This document shows positions 1 to 8,252 of a stretch of DNA of 18,657 bases, piece by piece (position 1 is the first letter of the stretch; every line of letters begins with the position of its first letter). This DNA comes from Muribaculaceae bacterium (GTDB taxonomy: Bacteria > Bacteroidota > Bacteroidia > Bacteroidales > Muribaculaceae), in assembly GCA_029056365.1 (NCBI GenBank), contig JAIDBM010000225.1, forward strand, positions 1 through 18,657, in the 5' to 3' direction. The notes beneath the pieces were generated by a model, which was not told the DNA's origin, made no database searches, and saw only the letters and a program-made list of their open reading frames with translations. Position numbers and translations under genes: made by a program.

Positions 1-8
1 CTCAGTCA

Positions 9-24
9 CAGTGCAAAGGCACTG
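9..24. repeat. Short perfect hairpin in the left-edge intergenic region
   Basis: CAGTGC and GCACTG form a 6-bp stem around a 4-nt loop AAAG. The rest of positions 1-166 is AT-rich spacer downstream of the small membrane protein gene, with no convincing ORF, promoter or RNA gene. The hairpin has no adjacent T-run in the leftward direction, so it is not called a terminator. Confidence 0.3.
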
Positions 25-57
25 CTCCCTCGTCGTCCGAAAAAAATCACTCAAAGA

Positions 58-77
58 CTGACCGCCCTGGCGTTAAT
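58..77. repeat. Copy A of a 20-bp intergenic repeat
   Basis: This 20-mer matches positions 606-625 at 18 of 20 bases. Both copies contain the quasi-palindrome CGCCCTGGCG and lie in spacers downstream of leftward genes. Copy A lies about 90 nt past the stop of the small membrane protein gene. A protein-binding site, a REP-like element or chance are all possible. Confidence 0.35.
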
Positions 78-166
78 ATTTATTGTCGAAACGGCTCTAA
101 AACAATCGTGGCCGCCTGTCCGGCCTATGCAAAATTAAGAAAAATTTGGGTTATGACCAAAATTTT

Positions 167-505
167 TCACTTGCGCCGTGGTATGCGGTATTGTGCGAAT
201 GAGTGTCTTTCTGACAGATATTCTGGAATCCCGGCGCAGCTGTATGCTTCGCGTTCGAAACTGATGCTGCGGTAGGCCTTGTAGCTGTTTCCTCTGCATT
301 CGGCGAGCCGCCAGAGCCATTCCATTATATACAGGAGGTAGAATGGCAGGTACCATAGTTCGCGCATCTGTGCGGTGTGTATGGCTTCGTGGTTTAGCAG
401 CAGGGGAGTGACTGCTGTTCCGTTTTTTACGAACAGCACTCCGAACAGGTTTATGGCGGAGTAGTTTCTGCCCGGAGGAATCAAGCGGTTGTGTATTACT
501 TTCAT
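167..505 (-). CDS. Small putative membrane metallopeptidase with HExxH motif
   Basis: A 112-residue protein that I cannot assign to a named family. It carries HEAIH at residues 39-43, the zinc-binding HExxH pattern of gluzincin-type metallopeptidases. A hydrophobic segment follows at about 49-67 (WYLPFYLLYIMEWLW). FEREAY at 83-88 then supplies acidic residues (E84, E86) that could be the third zinc ligand. The tail is basic (RIPRRK). Similar small proteins occur in other Bacteroidetes as far as I recall, normally labelled hypothetical. The ATG at 503-505 is preferred over an in-frame ATG at 563-565, because the longer version would be translated out of a GC-rich terminator-like hairpin and its 20 extra residues look unstructured. 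It lies downstream of groL on the same strand, behind that hairpin. Proteolytic activity is inferred from the motif only. Confidence 0.7.
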   Translation of the reverse strand: MKVIHNRLIPPGRNYSAINLFGVLFVKNGTAVTPLLLNHEAIHTAQMRELWYLPFYLLYIMEWLWRLAECRGNSYKAYRSISFEREAYSCAGIPEYLSERHSFAQYRIPRRK

Positions 506-521
506 TCGGTGTTGTGTAATG

Positions 522-578
522 AAAAACGCTCGCGGGCGGCCTGCGGCATTGAAGCCGGCTGCCATTCCGCGAGCGTTT
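522..578 (-). terminator. Intrinsic terminator-like hairpin downstream of groL
   Basis: AAACGCTCGCGG (524-535) and CCGCGAGCGTTT (567-578) form a perfect 12-bp stem around a 31-nt GC-rich loop that can pair further within itself. Read leftward, the stem ends in a run of five Ts, as expected for a Rho-independent terminator ending groSL transcription. Only 16 nt separate the T-run from the start codon of the downstream HExxH gene. Confidence 0.75.
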
Positions 579-605
579 AAAAATTCAGAAGCGTGCTGTT
601 AAAAG

Positions 606-625
606 CTGGCCGCCCTGGCGTTTAT
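606..625. repeat. Copy B of a 20-bp intergenic repeat
   Basis: This matches positions 58-77 at 18 of 20 bases, including an identical 13-base core CCGCCCTGGCGTT. It lies about 10 nt past the groL stop codon, between groL and its terminator hairpin. Function unknown. Confidence 0.35.
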
Positions 626-635
626 GAGCCGACGC

Positions 636-2273
636 TTACATCATGCCGCCCATTCCACCCATGCCGCCTGCGGGCATTGCCGGAGCGGGGTTTTCCTCTT
701 TCTTGTCGGCGATTACGCATTCGGTGGTAAGGAACATGCCGGCAATCGAGGCTGCGTTTTCGAGAGCCACGCGGGTTACCTTTGCGGGGTCGATTACGCC
801 TTCGGCAAGAAGGTTGCAGTATTCATCGGTGCGGGCGTTGTAGCCGAAGTCGGCGTTGCCTTCGCTTACTTTCTGAACCACTACGGCGCCTTCAACTCCG
901 GCGTTTGCCGCAATCTGGCGGAGGGGTTCTTCGATGGCACGTTTCACGATGTCGATACCGGTCTGTTCGTCGTCGTTGGCGCCTTTGAGGTTTTTCAGTC
1001 CTTCGAGACAGCGGATATATGCTACACCGCCGCCGGGAACGATGCCTTCGGCAATTGCGGCACGAGTGGCGCTGAGCGCGTCGTCGACACGGTCTTTCTT
1101 TTCTTTCATCTCCACTTCCGAGGGAGCGCCGATGTGAAGAACTGCTACTCCGCCGGCGAGCTTTGCCAGACGTTCCTGAAGTTTCTCACGGTCGTAGTCG
1201 CTCTTGGTCTGTTCGATCTGAGCCTTAATCTGAGCCACGCGCTGTGCGATTGCTTCTTTCGAACCGGCGCCGTTCACTATGGTGGTGTTTTCTTTGTTCA
1301 CAGTTACTTTTTCGGCGGTTCCGAGATGCTGGAGTGTGGCGGCAGACAGGAGCAGGCCTTTTTCTTCGCTGATAACTGTGCCACCGGTCAGAACGGCGAT
1401 GTCTTCAAGCATTTCCTTGCGGCGGTCGCCGAATCCGGGAGCTTTTACAGCGCAGATTTTGAGGGCGCCGCGTATACGGTTCACAACGAGAGTGGCGAGG
1501 GCTTCCTGGTCGACGTCTTCAGCGATTATAAGCAGCGGACGACCGCTCTGAGCGGTTGCTTCGAGAACCGGCAGGAGGTCCTTGAGGTTCGAGACTTTCT
1601 TTTCGCAAAGCAGAATGTAGGGTGCGTCCATGGCGCATTCCATTTTTTCGGCGTTTGTCACGAAGTAGGGCGAGATGTAGCCACGGTCGAACTGCATGCC
1701 TTCAACGATGTCGATTGTGGTTTCGGTGCCTTTGGCTTCATCGACGGTTATTACGCCTTCGCGTTTCACTTTCTGCATTGCCTCGGCAATGAGACGGCCT
1801 ATGTTCTCGTCGTTGTTGGCCGACACACGGGCCACATCCTCGATTTTCTTGAAGTCGTCGCCAACTTCCTCGGCCATGCCTTTTATGCCTTCGACAACGT
1901 TGGCCACGGCTTTGTCGATACCGCGTTTGAGATCCATCGGATTGGCGCCGGCGGCTACGTTCTTGAGTCCTACGTTTATGATAGCCTGGGCAAGAACGGT
2001 GGCGGTAGTGGTACCATCGCCCGCATCATCGCCGGTTTTAGAGGCTACTTCTTTCACGAGCTGTGCTCCCATGTTCTGGAAAGCGTCTTCGAGTTCGATT
2101 TCGCGGGCCACGCTCACGCCGTCCTTGGTGATGTGGGGTGCACCGAATTTCTTTTCGATGATTACGTTGCGGCCTTTCGGGCCAAGGGTTACTTTTACGG
2201 CATCGGCAAGAGCGTCGACACCTTTTTTGAGCTCTTCACGAGCCTTTATGTTGAATTTTATTTCTTTAGCCAT
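636..2273 (-). CDS. groL: Chaperonin GroEL (60 kDa subunit)
   Basis: GroEL forms the double-ring ATP-driven folding chamber in the cytoplasm, capped by GroES. The 545-residue protein has the usual length and aligns from residue 1 (MAKEIKFNIKAREELKKGVD). The nucleotide-binding segment GDGTTTATVLAQ follows GDDA, with the catalytic aspartate at about residue 86. The C-terminus is the typical GGMGGMGGMM tail. Apical and intermediate domain sequences look intact, including VDQEALATLVVNR and VPGGGVAYIR. It lies 42 nt downstream of groS and is almost certainly co-transcribed with it. No CIRCE-type inverted repeat is visible upstream of the operon, so HrcA control is not supported here. A long open frame on the opposite strand across groL and groS is a compositional shadow. 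Confidence 0.98.
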   Translation of the reverse strand: MAKEIKFNIKAREELKKGVDALADAVKVTLGPKGRNVIIEKKFGAPHITKDGVSVAREIELEDAFQNMGAQLVKEVASKTGDDAGDGTTTATVLAQAIINVGLKNVAAGANPMDLKRGIDKAVANVVEGIKGMAEEVGDDFKKIEDVARVSANNDENIGRLIAEAMQKVKREGVITVDEAKGTETTIDIVEGMQFDRGYISPYFVTNAEKMECAMDAPYILLCEKKVSNLKDLLPVLEATAQSGRPLLIIAEDVDQEALATLVVNRIRGALKICAVKAPGFGDRRKEMLEDIAVLTGGTVISEEKGLLLSAATLQHLGTAEKVTVNKENTTIVNGAGSKEAIAQRVAQIKAQIEQTKSDYDREKLQERLAKLAGGVAVLHIGAPSEVEMKEKKDRVDDALSATRAAIAEGIVPGGGVAYIRCLEGLKNLKGANDDEQTGIDIVKRAIEEPLRQIAANAGVEGAVVVQKVSEGNADFGYNARTDEYCNLLAEGVIDPAKVTRVALENAASIAGMFLTTECVIADKKEENPAPAMPAGGMGGMGGMM

Positions 2274-2315
2274 TTCTGTATAGTTTTTGAGGTTTTTCAG
2301 TGTTGTGAAACAGTA

Positions 2316-2588
2316 TCAGAGCACCACTGCGAGCACTTCGCTCTGCTTCATTACAAGGAGTTTTTCGCCATCGACTTCGATTTCGGTTCCGGCGTATTTT
2401 CCGTAAAGAACAACATCGTCGGCCTTGAGAATCATTTCTTCATCTTTTGTGCCGTTTCCGACTGCCAGTACAGTTCCTTTAAGAGGTTTTTCCTTAGCGG
2501 AATCGGGAATGATGATTCCGGCTGCTGTAACTTCTTCTGCTGCTGTGGGCTTTATGAGCACGCGATCAGCTAACGGTTTGAGATTCAT
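2316..2588 (-). CDS. groS: Co-chaperonin GroES (10 kDa subunit)
   Basis: GroES forms the heptameric lid of the GroEL chamber. The 90-residue protein begins MNLKPLADRVLIKP, the family's opening strand, and contains the mobile-loop region AAEEVTAAGIIIPDSAKEKP at about residues 16-35, which contacts GroEL. GTVLAVGNG and VLYGKYAGTEI further on are conserved GroES signatures. The length is at the short end of the usual range of just under 100 residues. It is the first gene of the groS-groL pair; a candidate promoter lies about 40-70 nt upstream. Confidence 0.98.
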   Translation of the reverse strand: MNLKPLADRVLIKPTAAEEVTAAGIIIPDSAKEKPLKGTVLAVGNGTKDEEMILKADDVVLYGKYAGTEIEVDGEKLLVMKQSEVLAVVL

Positions 2589-2628
2589 ATTGTATATGTT
2601 TAATGATTTAAGTTATTTTATCGGTTGT

Positions 2629-2656
2629 ATTATCCGGTATGCATATTTCGTGCCAA
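2629..2656 (-). promoter_or_regulatory. Candidate groSL promoter
   Basis: Read leftward, TTGGCA (2656-2651) is followed after 16 nt by GATAAT (2634-2629), about 40 nt before the groS ATG. This resembles the classical sigma-70 form rather than the Bacteroidetes TTTG / TAnnTTTG form, which I could not find in this spacer. It starts just past the hairpin that ends the A2M transcript. Assignment is by pattern only. Confidence 0.35.
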
Positions 2657-2662
2657 AATACA

Positions 2663-2700
2663 ATTTGTGGCAGTCCGTTCTATACGGTACTGCCACAAAT
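2663..2700 (-). terminator. Long hairpin between the A2M gene and groS
   Basis: ATTTGTGGCAGT (2663-2674) and ACTGCCACAAAT (2689-2700) are perfect 12-bp arms. The interior adds CCGT/ACGG pairing around a 5-nt loop with a single bulged base. It lies about 70 nt past the A2M stop and is followed leftward by TGTATTTT, a weak U-tract. The likely role is terminator of the A2M transcript. An operator for groSL is the alternative. A second, weaker inverted repeat (CGGCTGT/ACAGCCG, 2713-2739) lies between it and the A2M stop. Confidence 0.55.
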
Positions 2701-2769
2701 CATAACATATCACGGCTGTGTTTTGTTTACATACAGCCGGTTAAGTTTATATACAGTCTGTTATGCCGG

Positions 2770-5700
2770 TTACGGAGCAACAGTCAGGCGATAGCCCGAG
2801 CTGTGTGCTGTTACCGACGGCGCATATTGACTCTGGGCTGCGGCGATGCCGCTGATGAAGCTGCCTGCCATGTTGGCGGTGAGTTCGTAGCTGAGGCTGT
2901 AGGTGCCGCGCGGCAGCCAGCCGATGAACAGTCGGGTGTCGGTGTCGTTGTTTTCACGGTAGAAGCGAACTCCGGCAGAGCCGATGTAACCGGGAAGCTG
3001 GTCGACGGGTTCGAGTCCGGCCGCGCGGTCATCGGTTATGGTAACGAACTGGAGGTCTTCGTTTGCTTTTATTGTAAGCACCACACGCACTCGTTCACCA
3101 AGTTTTATTTCATCGGCATATTGCCATTTGCCGTTGCGCAGCACCGAGAGTTGTTTGTCGATGCTCAGCGAGCTGCACGACGAGGCTTTTATCCGGTCGG
3201 CCTGTCCGCTGTATCGGCTCAGCAGGGCACCCCATGCCGGGTTGCTGGGGTCGTTGCGGCTTACTGTCAGCCGTCGTGCCTGAATGTTGTTGTCTATGGT
3301 CATGGTGAAGTGTCCTGTCATGCTTTCGGCAGAGGGAAGTTCAAGCGTTTTTTCGCCAAGACGCACATCGGGGAGTTGAGCCGGAACAGTCCAGTCGCTT
3401 CCGCTTCTGAGGAATGCGGCTATCAGTGCGGTGGCATCGCATGATGCCATTGCATCGGTGCGTTGCGAGCGCATCACCAGCCATTGGCGCAGGCCATCGA
3501 TAATCGGGGCATCGGGTTCGATGTCAGCCCAGGCGAAAAGCACTGCGGCGTATTGGTCGATGTCGTTGACCGACGGGAAGAATATTGCGCCGTCTTTTTC
3601 GGTCTGGGCGAATTCGGCTATGGAGTTCATCACTTCCGCGGCAATGTTCTTGTAGCCATGTCGGCGGAGTATCATTGCCGCACGGGCTTTTCCGCCTACA
3701 TCGAACCGGCGCCATCCTGAGGTAATCTGCTGCACGGTGGCATCGATCACTTTTTTCGCTTTCAGCCCCGGCTTGTAGTCGGGCAGAAGGGTGTGTATCC
3801 ATGTGAGCTGGATGTCGGTTTCGGTGTCGCCGAGCTGCGATTCGCAAAATTTCAACGCGTTGGCAATCATCGGAGATATGCGCCTGTCGTCGGGAGTATA
3901 GCCGAGGGCGTTGAGACGACCGAGAGCAAGAAGCACGGTGCGGGTTGTCCATTCGCTCGATTCATCCGACCATTCGCCCCAGCGCCATCCGCCGTCGGAG
4001 TTCTGAAGCTTTGCCATGACACGCAGGGCATCGTTGATGTCGGCGTTTACGGCTTTGGAATCGAAGAGCAGTTCCAGTCGGGCCATCCGTGCGGTCTGTG
4101 AGGCTGCCGCCTGTACCCATGGAGTCTGTCGGAGAGTGGCGAGTTTTAGGTTGTCGTTCTTTTCAAGCTGTGAAATGAGCGAAGAGTCGCCGGGCGAATC
4201 CAGGGCCTGGCGCAGGGTGCTTGCGATGCGGGGGTATGATTTGAGCATGCCGCCGGATACCGCAGCGCGGAAAAGCTGGCGTACAGCCGCATCGGCGGTG
4301 CTGGCTTTAGTTTCATACAACGACGGGAGAGCTTTTATCACATCCCATGCCGGATTGGAACAGAACTCCAGCACAAGCTGCTGGTCGCGGGCCTTTGGCA
4401 GGTCGAGGCTTGCTTCGGTGGTGTTGGATGTCATGCTGAATATGTCGCTTTCCATTACATCGACTGAGGCCGGAAGCACCGGAACTATGGCTTGTTCGCC
4501 ATCGGTGAATTTGCCCAGCGATGAACGTATGCGGTAGCCGATGGCCGACATATCGTCAGGAGCTTCAATCGGGAGGGAGGCAATCGCCGCGCGTTCGTTT
4601 TCGACAAATAGGCTTGTTGATGCCGAGTACAGAATCTCGCCTGTGGCGGGGTTGAAAATTTCGGCTGTAGTGCATATGCTGTCGGCGGAGCCGCTGTTGT
4701 TGAAAACAGAGGCGAGGACCGTGGCGGAGTCGCCTGCTCTGAGGAAGCGAGGGAGATTCGGCTGTACCATCACAGGTTTCTGTGCCACCACGTCGCGGAT
4801 GAATGAACCGCTGTTCAGTCGGTTGTCCCAGGCAAAGGACTGGAACGCCCATGTTGTGGTAGCTTGCGGAACGGTGAATTCAATGTCGATGTTTCCGTTG
4901 CTGTCGCTTGTGAGCGAAGGCATCCACAGGGCCTGAAGCACTTCCGACGGACGGTATTCGGCTGTGATAGCTTCCGTATCGGGCGCTTCGCCGGGCGAGC
5001 CTGCGTCTTCGTCAGCCGCTTCCTCGGACTCAATTGTCGCGGAGTTGTTCGATGCAGCCATGTCGGATGTTGCGGCCGACATGTATTTTTCCTGGACAAC
5101 GTAATCCGAAACCGCTCCGGCGGCATTTCTGGCGCCGCGTATCATCAATCGGGTTCTGTACGATACAGGATATTTCAGCGTCGGATACTCGAAGGCTGCC
5201 GATGGCAGCGGTTTGCCTGTCTTTGCCAGCATGGAGTAGTAGCCACTGAGCCACGACATGCTTGAGTAGGAGCCTGCATTGATTGAAATCCAGGAGTAGT
5301 TATTGCGGAACTTTGCGGGCCACGACAGCGGAGCGAGGGCGCTGAGGGCTTTGTTGTAAGCGGTGGCTATTGCCGCGCTTTCAATGTGTTTTTTGCTTTC
5401 AGGCGAAGTGAGTTTCAGTCGCCAGTGCTCAATGTTGCCGGGTGCTGTTTTGTCGCGGAAGCTTTCACCCTCGATTGCTATGCTGCGGTCGACCTTTTCT
5501 GTCACATCGATATTTTCAGAGTATACGATACCGTTTTTGACGGCGTATAGCGACAGACGTCCTTGTTCGTAGCCTTCAGGCAGCGTTAGCTTGAGCTTGT
5601 GAAAACCTGCGGAAGTCTCAAGGCCTTCGACCGATACCAGCAGACTGTCTACTCCCAGAGTCATGTATAGGTATGTGTCTTCTGGAACGCCGTACAGAAG

Positions 5701-8232
5701 CTCGCCGGAATGTCCGTGGGCGAAGCTGAGGTTTTTCTCCGGCACAAAGAGCGGGCGGACTGCGCTCATGGTTCCGAGTCGGGTGTTGTAAAGGCTGATT
5801 GTTGCGGAGGCATTGTCGGCGAGTGCGGTGTCGGCGGTGGCCGCTTTCAGTGTGTAGTCGCCCGATGGTATGTTTTGCCAGCCAACCTTATATTCCGGAG
5901 CCTGAGCTGTTCCGGATGCGATTTCGTTGTTATCCGACAGGAGAGTCCATACAAGCGGCTTGTTCTGGCGAACTCCGTCGGCATTGTATATCACAGCCGG
6001 AAGCGACAGGCTGTCGGCACAGTCGGCGGCTTTGCCGTCGAGTACTATTTCAAACGGTTTGCCGGTGGTGAAGCTTGCCGAGGTGCGGCGGCTTTCGCCA
6101 TCGGCGGCTGTGATCTGTATGTCTGCCACATAGCAGTCGAGAGAAGTGAGTTTGAGTATGCTGTCGGATACAACGATTGAGAAATCGCCGGCTGCATCGG
6201 TTACGGTGCGTATGTATCCGATTGTTTTTTCGGGCACGAACCAGCGGTAGCGGCTTGCGCTTTTGATTTCGGCCAGGACTGCGGCGTCGGCCACAGGCAT
6301 CATGCTGTAGGTCGATGCATTGCCGCGCAGAGTCACAGAGCCGGCGGACGGGCAGTCGCGCATGGTTGAGTCGACTTTGACCATGAAACGGGGCAGGCGG
6401 AAGTCGCTCACTTCCACCGATGCGAATCCGATGGCCAAGTCGGTGTATTTTGCTTCAAGCGAGTATGTGCCGGTGAGTCCGTCGGCTGTGGCGATGGAGA
6501 ATCCGTGTATTCGCCCGAAATCATCGGTTTTCAGAGTCGTGTCGGCTACTGCGGTGTGATTGGCGTCGTATAGTGTGATACTTACATTTTCGCCTCGGCA
6601 CAGCTCCGAGGTGTCGGTTTTCGGACTGTAGCTGCTTATAACGGCGGCCCACTTAATGGTGTCGCCCGGATGATATAAGGCCCGGTCGGTGAAAATCAAT
6701 GCGTTGTGGCGGGTGCGTCCGTTATTGTAGCGTGCATACGGGGCAACGTTGATAAGTTGTCCGAAGTCGTATGTTTTACCTTTGTTTACAAGCTGCAGAT
6801 ACCTTCGGCCACCGTTGTCGGCAAGTTGTCGGGGCAGTCTGAACCGCAGGGCGCCTTCATCGTCGGTTTTGCCCATGTTCAGCGGGGCCACGGCATTGCG
6901 GCCGTTGCGTCCGACCCTTACATTCACACCTTGTACCGGACGGCCAGTGAAGGCATCGGCCACCATTACGGCGTTTTCGGTGCATCCGTTCACAATCACC
7001 GGGGTGAGCGATGTGCACAGTATGGCCTTGGCATCGCGTTTGTCGCAGAGCGAGTCGTTCAGACTCGACCGAATGAAATAATACACTTCATCGGATGCGG
7101 TCACACGGAAAGTTGTCTTGGCCTGATAAGGCGCGGAATCGCGTGGCGTTACGTTGAAGCGTGCGATTTCAGTCATAACGGCTTTGGAAGGGTTGCTGCC
7201 GGAAGTGCTGTTGTTGTTGCCACGGTAAACCACAATACCACCTTTGCCGGTGATGTTGCCGTATTCAACGCTTAGTTCGAATTCTTTGCCCGGGATGCAT
7301 GTGGCCGGAGCGTTATATGAAATCCAGGGTCGCAGCAATTCGTCGAGGCTGTTGCGGAGAGCGTTTATGTTCCAGTATTGGGGATAGCGTTCTATGGCAT
7401 CGCGGGCCATGGCCACGGCAGCAGGAGTTATGTCGCGGCAGCTGAACTCCGAAATATATTCCTGCAACAACTGGCACGAGGCTTCGTGATCCGAATAGCG
7501 GTTGTACAGGCTGAGCAGACGTTCGCGGCGCGCTGTTCCATATAACTGCAGCTGGTCGGTTTGTCGGCACAGCCAGTTGATGTGGCTGTAGCTGCCGGGG
7601 GTGCTTAGGGCAATTTCTTTTTCAATGATGGAATTGCATGTGAAGGCGAGTTCATCCTCCGAGTCGAAGTTCAGCATCACTATGCCTTTGAGGGCAATGA
7701 AATCGCGTATGGTGGGGTAGTAAAGCCTTGCAATGCGGTCGGCCTTGATTATGTTGCTGAAATCATCCAGGGGTCCGGGGTCGGAGCAGGCTGTTTCATA
7801 GGCATTGATTACAAGGGTGTTGATACGGTTTTTAAATTGATGTCCGTTCCATAGTGCCACATTGTCGGGCAGAGGTTCGTCGGGTGTGTCGGTTCGGTCG
7901 TATTGCCAGCGTTTATTGTTGTATATAGCCTGAAGGGTCTGTGCCTCCATAAGCATCAGCAGAGATTTCACAGCATTTGATTTCTGGCTTTCGGCCAGCG
8001 AGTGTATCTCGGCGGGCAAGAGAAAAACACTGTCGTTGTCCAGCGAAAGTGTCGCCACCGTGATTTCGAGCATGGACAGGGCGGCTTCGGGACCTTGACG
8101 ACCGGAGCGCGACAAGTCTTTTCTGGCATCCGACAAAACTGTACGCGGATATGCGAAGTCGGGTTCGGCAGGTATGCCCCGCATTGTGCCGGCGCAGAGC
8201 AGCACTATAAGGCTTAGGAAAAGGTTTCGCAT
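2770..8232 (-). CDS. Secreted alpha-2-macroglobulin family protein lacking the thioester motif
   Basis: An 1820-residue envelope protein. The N-terminus MRNLFLSLIVLLCAGTMRG is a Sec signal peptide, probably cut near residue 22; C13 lacks a proper lipobox, so a lipoprotein is unlikely. Residues about 25-300 look helical and are Bacteroidetes-specific. Macroglobulin beta domains start near 303. A carboxypeptidase-regulatory-like segment (VADAFTGRPVQGV) is near 425, and the hallmark TDRALYHPGDTIKW is at about 515-527. An acidic linker (1068-1093) precedes the A2M signature ALWMPSLTSDSNGNIDIEF at 1101-1119. The helical thioester-domain fold follows, with the SDGGWRWGEW landmark shortly after residue 1406. 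Where CxEQ is expected the sequence reads TADA (1312-1315), so covalent protease trapping is unlikely. Bacterial homologues are thought to guard the periplasm against proteases. No pbpC-like partner is adjacent. It follows the fumarase gene behind a strong terminator, 20 nt before this start codon. Confidence 0.93.
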   Translation of the reverse strand: MRNLFLSLIVLLCAGTMRGIPAEPDFAYPRTVLSDARKDLSRSGRQGPEAALSMLEITVATLSLDNDSVFLLPAEIHSLAESQKSNAVKSLLMLMEAQTLQAIYNNKRWQYDRTDTPDEPLPDNVALWNGHQFKNRINTLVINAYETACSDPGPLDDFSNIIKADRIARLYYPTIRDFIALKGIVMLNFDSEDELAFTCNSIIEKEIALSTPGSYSHINWLCRQTDQLQLYGTARRERLLSLYNRYSDHEASCQLLQEYISEFSCRDITPAAVAMARDAIERYPQYWNINALRNSLDELLRPWISYNAPATCIPGKEFELSVEYGNITGKGGIVVYRGNNNSTSGSNPSKAVMTEIARFNVTPRDSAPYQAKTTFRVTASDEVYYFIRSSLNDSLCDKRDAKAILCTSLTPVIVNGCTENAVMVADAFTGRPVQGVNVRVGRNGRNAVAPLNMGKTDDEGALRFRLPRQLADNGGRRYLQLVNKGKTYDFGQLINVAPYARYNNGRTRHNALIFTDRALYHPGDTIKWAAVISSYSPKTDTSELCRGENVSITLYDANHTAVADTTLKTDDFGRIHGFSIATADGLTGTYSLEAKYTDLAIGFASVEVSDFRLPRFMVKVDSTMRDCPSAGSVTLRGNASTYSMMPVADAAVLAEIKSASRYRWFVPEKTIGYIRTVTDAAGDFSIVVSDSILKLTSLDCYVADIQITAADGESRRTSASFTTGKPFEIVLDGKAADCADSLSLPAVIYNADGVRQNKPLVWTLLSDNNEIASGTAQAPEYKVGWQNIPSGDYTLKAATADTALADNASATISLYNTRLGTMSAVRPLFVPEKNLSFAHGHSGELLYGVPEDTYLYMTLGVDSLLVSVEGLETSAGFHKLKLTLPEGYEQGRLSLYAVKNGIVYSENIDVTEKVDRSIAIEGESFRDKTAPGNIEHWRLKLTSPESKKHIESAAIATAYNKALSALAPLSWPAKFRNNYSWISINAGSYSSMSWLSGYYSMLAKTGKPLPSAAFEYPTLKYPVSYRTRLMIRGARNAAGAVSDYVVQEKYMSAATSDMAASNNSATIESEEAADEDAGSPGEAPDTEAITAEYRPSEVLQALWMPSLTSDSNGNIDIEFTVPQATTTWAFQSFAWDNRLNSGSFIRDVVAQKPVMVQPNLPRFLRAGDSATVLASVFNNSGSADSICTTAEIFNPATGEILYSASTSLFVENERAAIASLPIEAPDDMSAIGYRIRSSLGKFTDGEQAIVPVLPASVDVMESDIFSMTSNTTEASLDLPKARDQQLVLEFCSNPAWDVIKALPSLYETKASTADAAVRQLFRAAVSGGMLKSYPRIASTLRQALDSPGDSSLISQLEKNDNLKLATLRQTPWVQAAASQTARMARLELLFDSKAVNADINDALRVMAKLQNSDGGWRWGEWSDESSEWTTRTVLLALGRLNALGYTPDDRRISPMIANALKFCESQLGDTETDIQLTWIHTLLPDYKPGLKAKKVIDATVQQITSGWRRFDVGGKARAAMILRRHGYKNIAAEVMNSIAEFAQTEKDGAIFFPSVNDIDQYAAVLFAWADIEPDAPIIDGLRQWLVMRSQRTDAMASCDATALIAAFLRSGSDWTVPAQLPDVRLGEKTLELPSAESMTGHFTMTIDNNIQARRLTVSRNDPSNPAWGALLSRYSGQADRIKASSCSSLSIDKQLSVLRNGKWQYADEIKLGERVRVVLTIKANEDLQFVTITDDRAAGLEPVDQLPGYIGSAGVRFYRENNDTDTRLFIGWLPRGTYSLSYELTANMAGSFISGIAAAQSQYAPSVTAHSSGYRLTVAP

Positions 8233-8252
8233 GTTTTTTGTGTGGAAAGAGG

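Noticed and set aside
624..2573. A 649-codon open frame on the + strand covering groL and groS.
   Set aside because: It is antisense to two textbook genes, its composition (rich in Phe, Gly, Cys, His) is that of a shadow frame, and it resembles no known protein.
2589..2769. A CIRCE element for HrcA control of groSL.
   Set aside because: The inverted repeats here do not resemble TTAGCACTC-N9-GAGTGCTAA.
2425..3444. A 339-codon + strand frame crossing the groS/A2M spacer.
   Set aside because: It runs antisense to groS and A2M and through the terminator/promoter spacer; no domain is recognisable.
8194..8196. The A2M protein as a lipoprotein through C13.
   Set aside because: The residues before C13 are V-L-L; a lipobox needs a small residue at -1, so ordinary signal peptidase cleavage is more likely.
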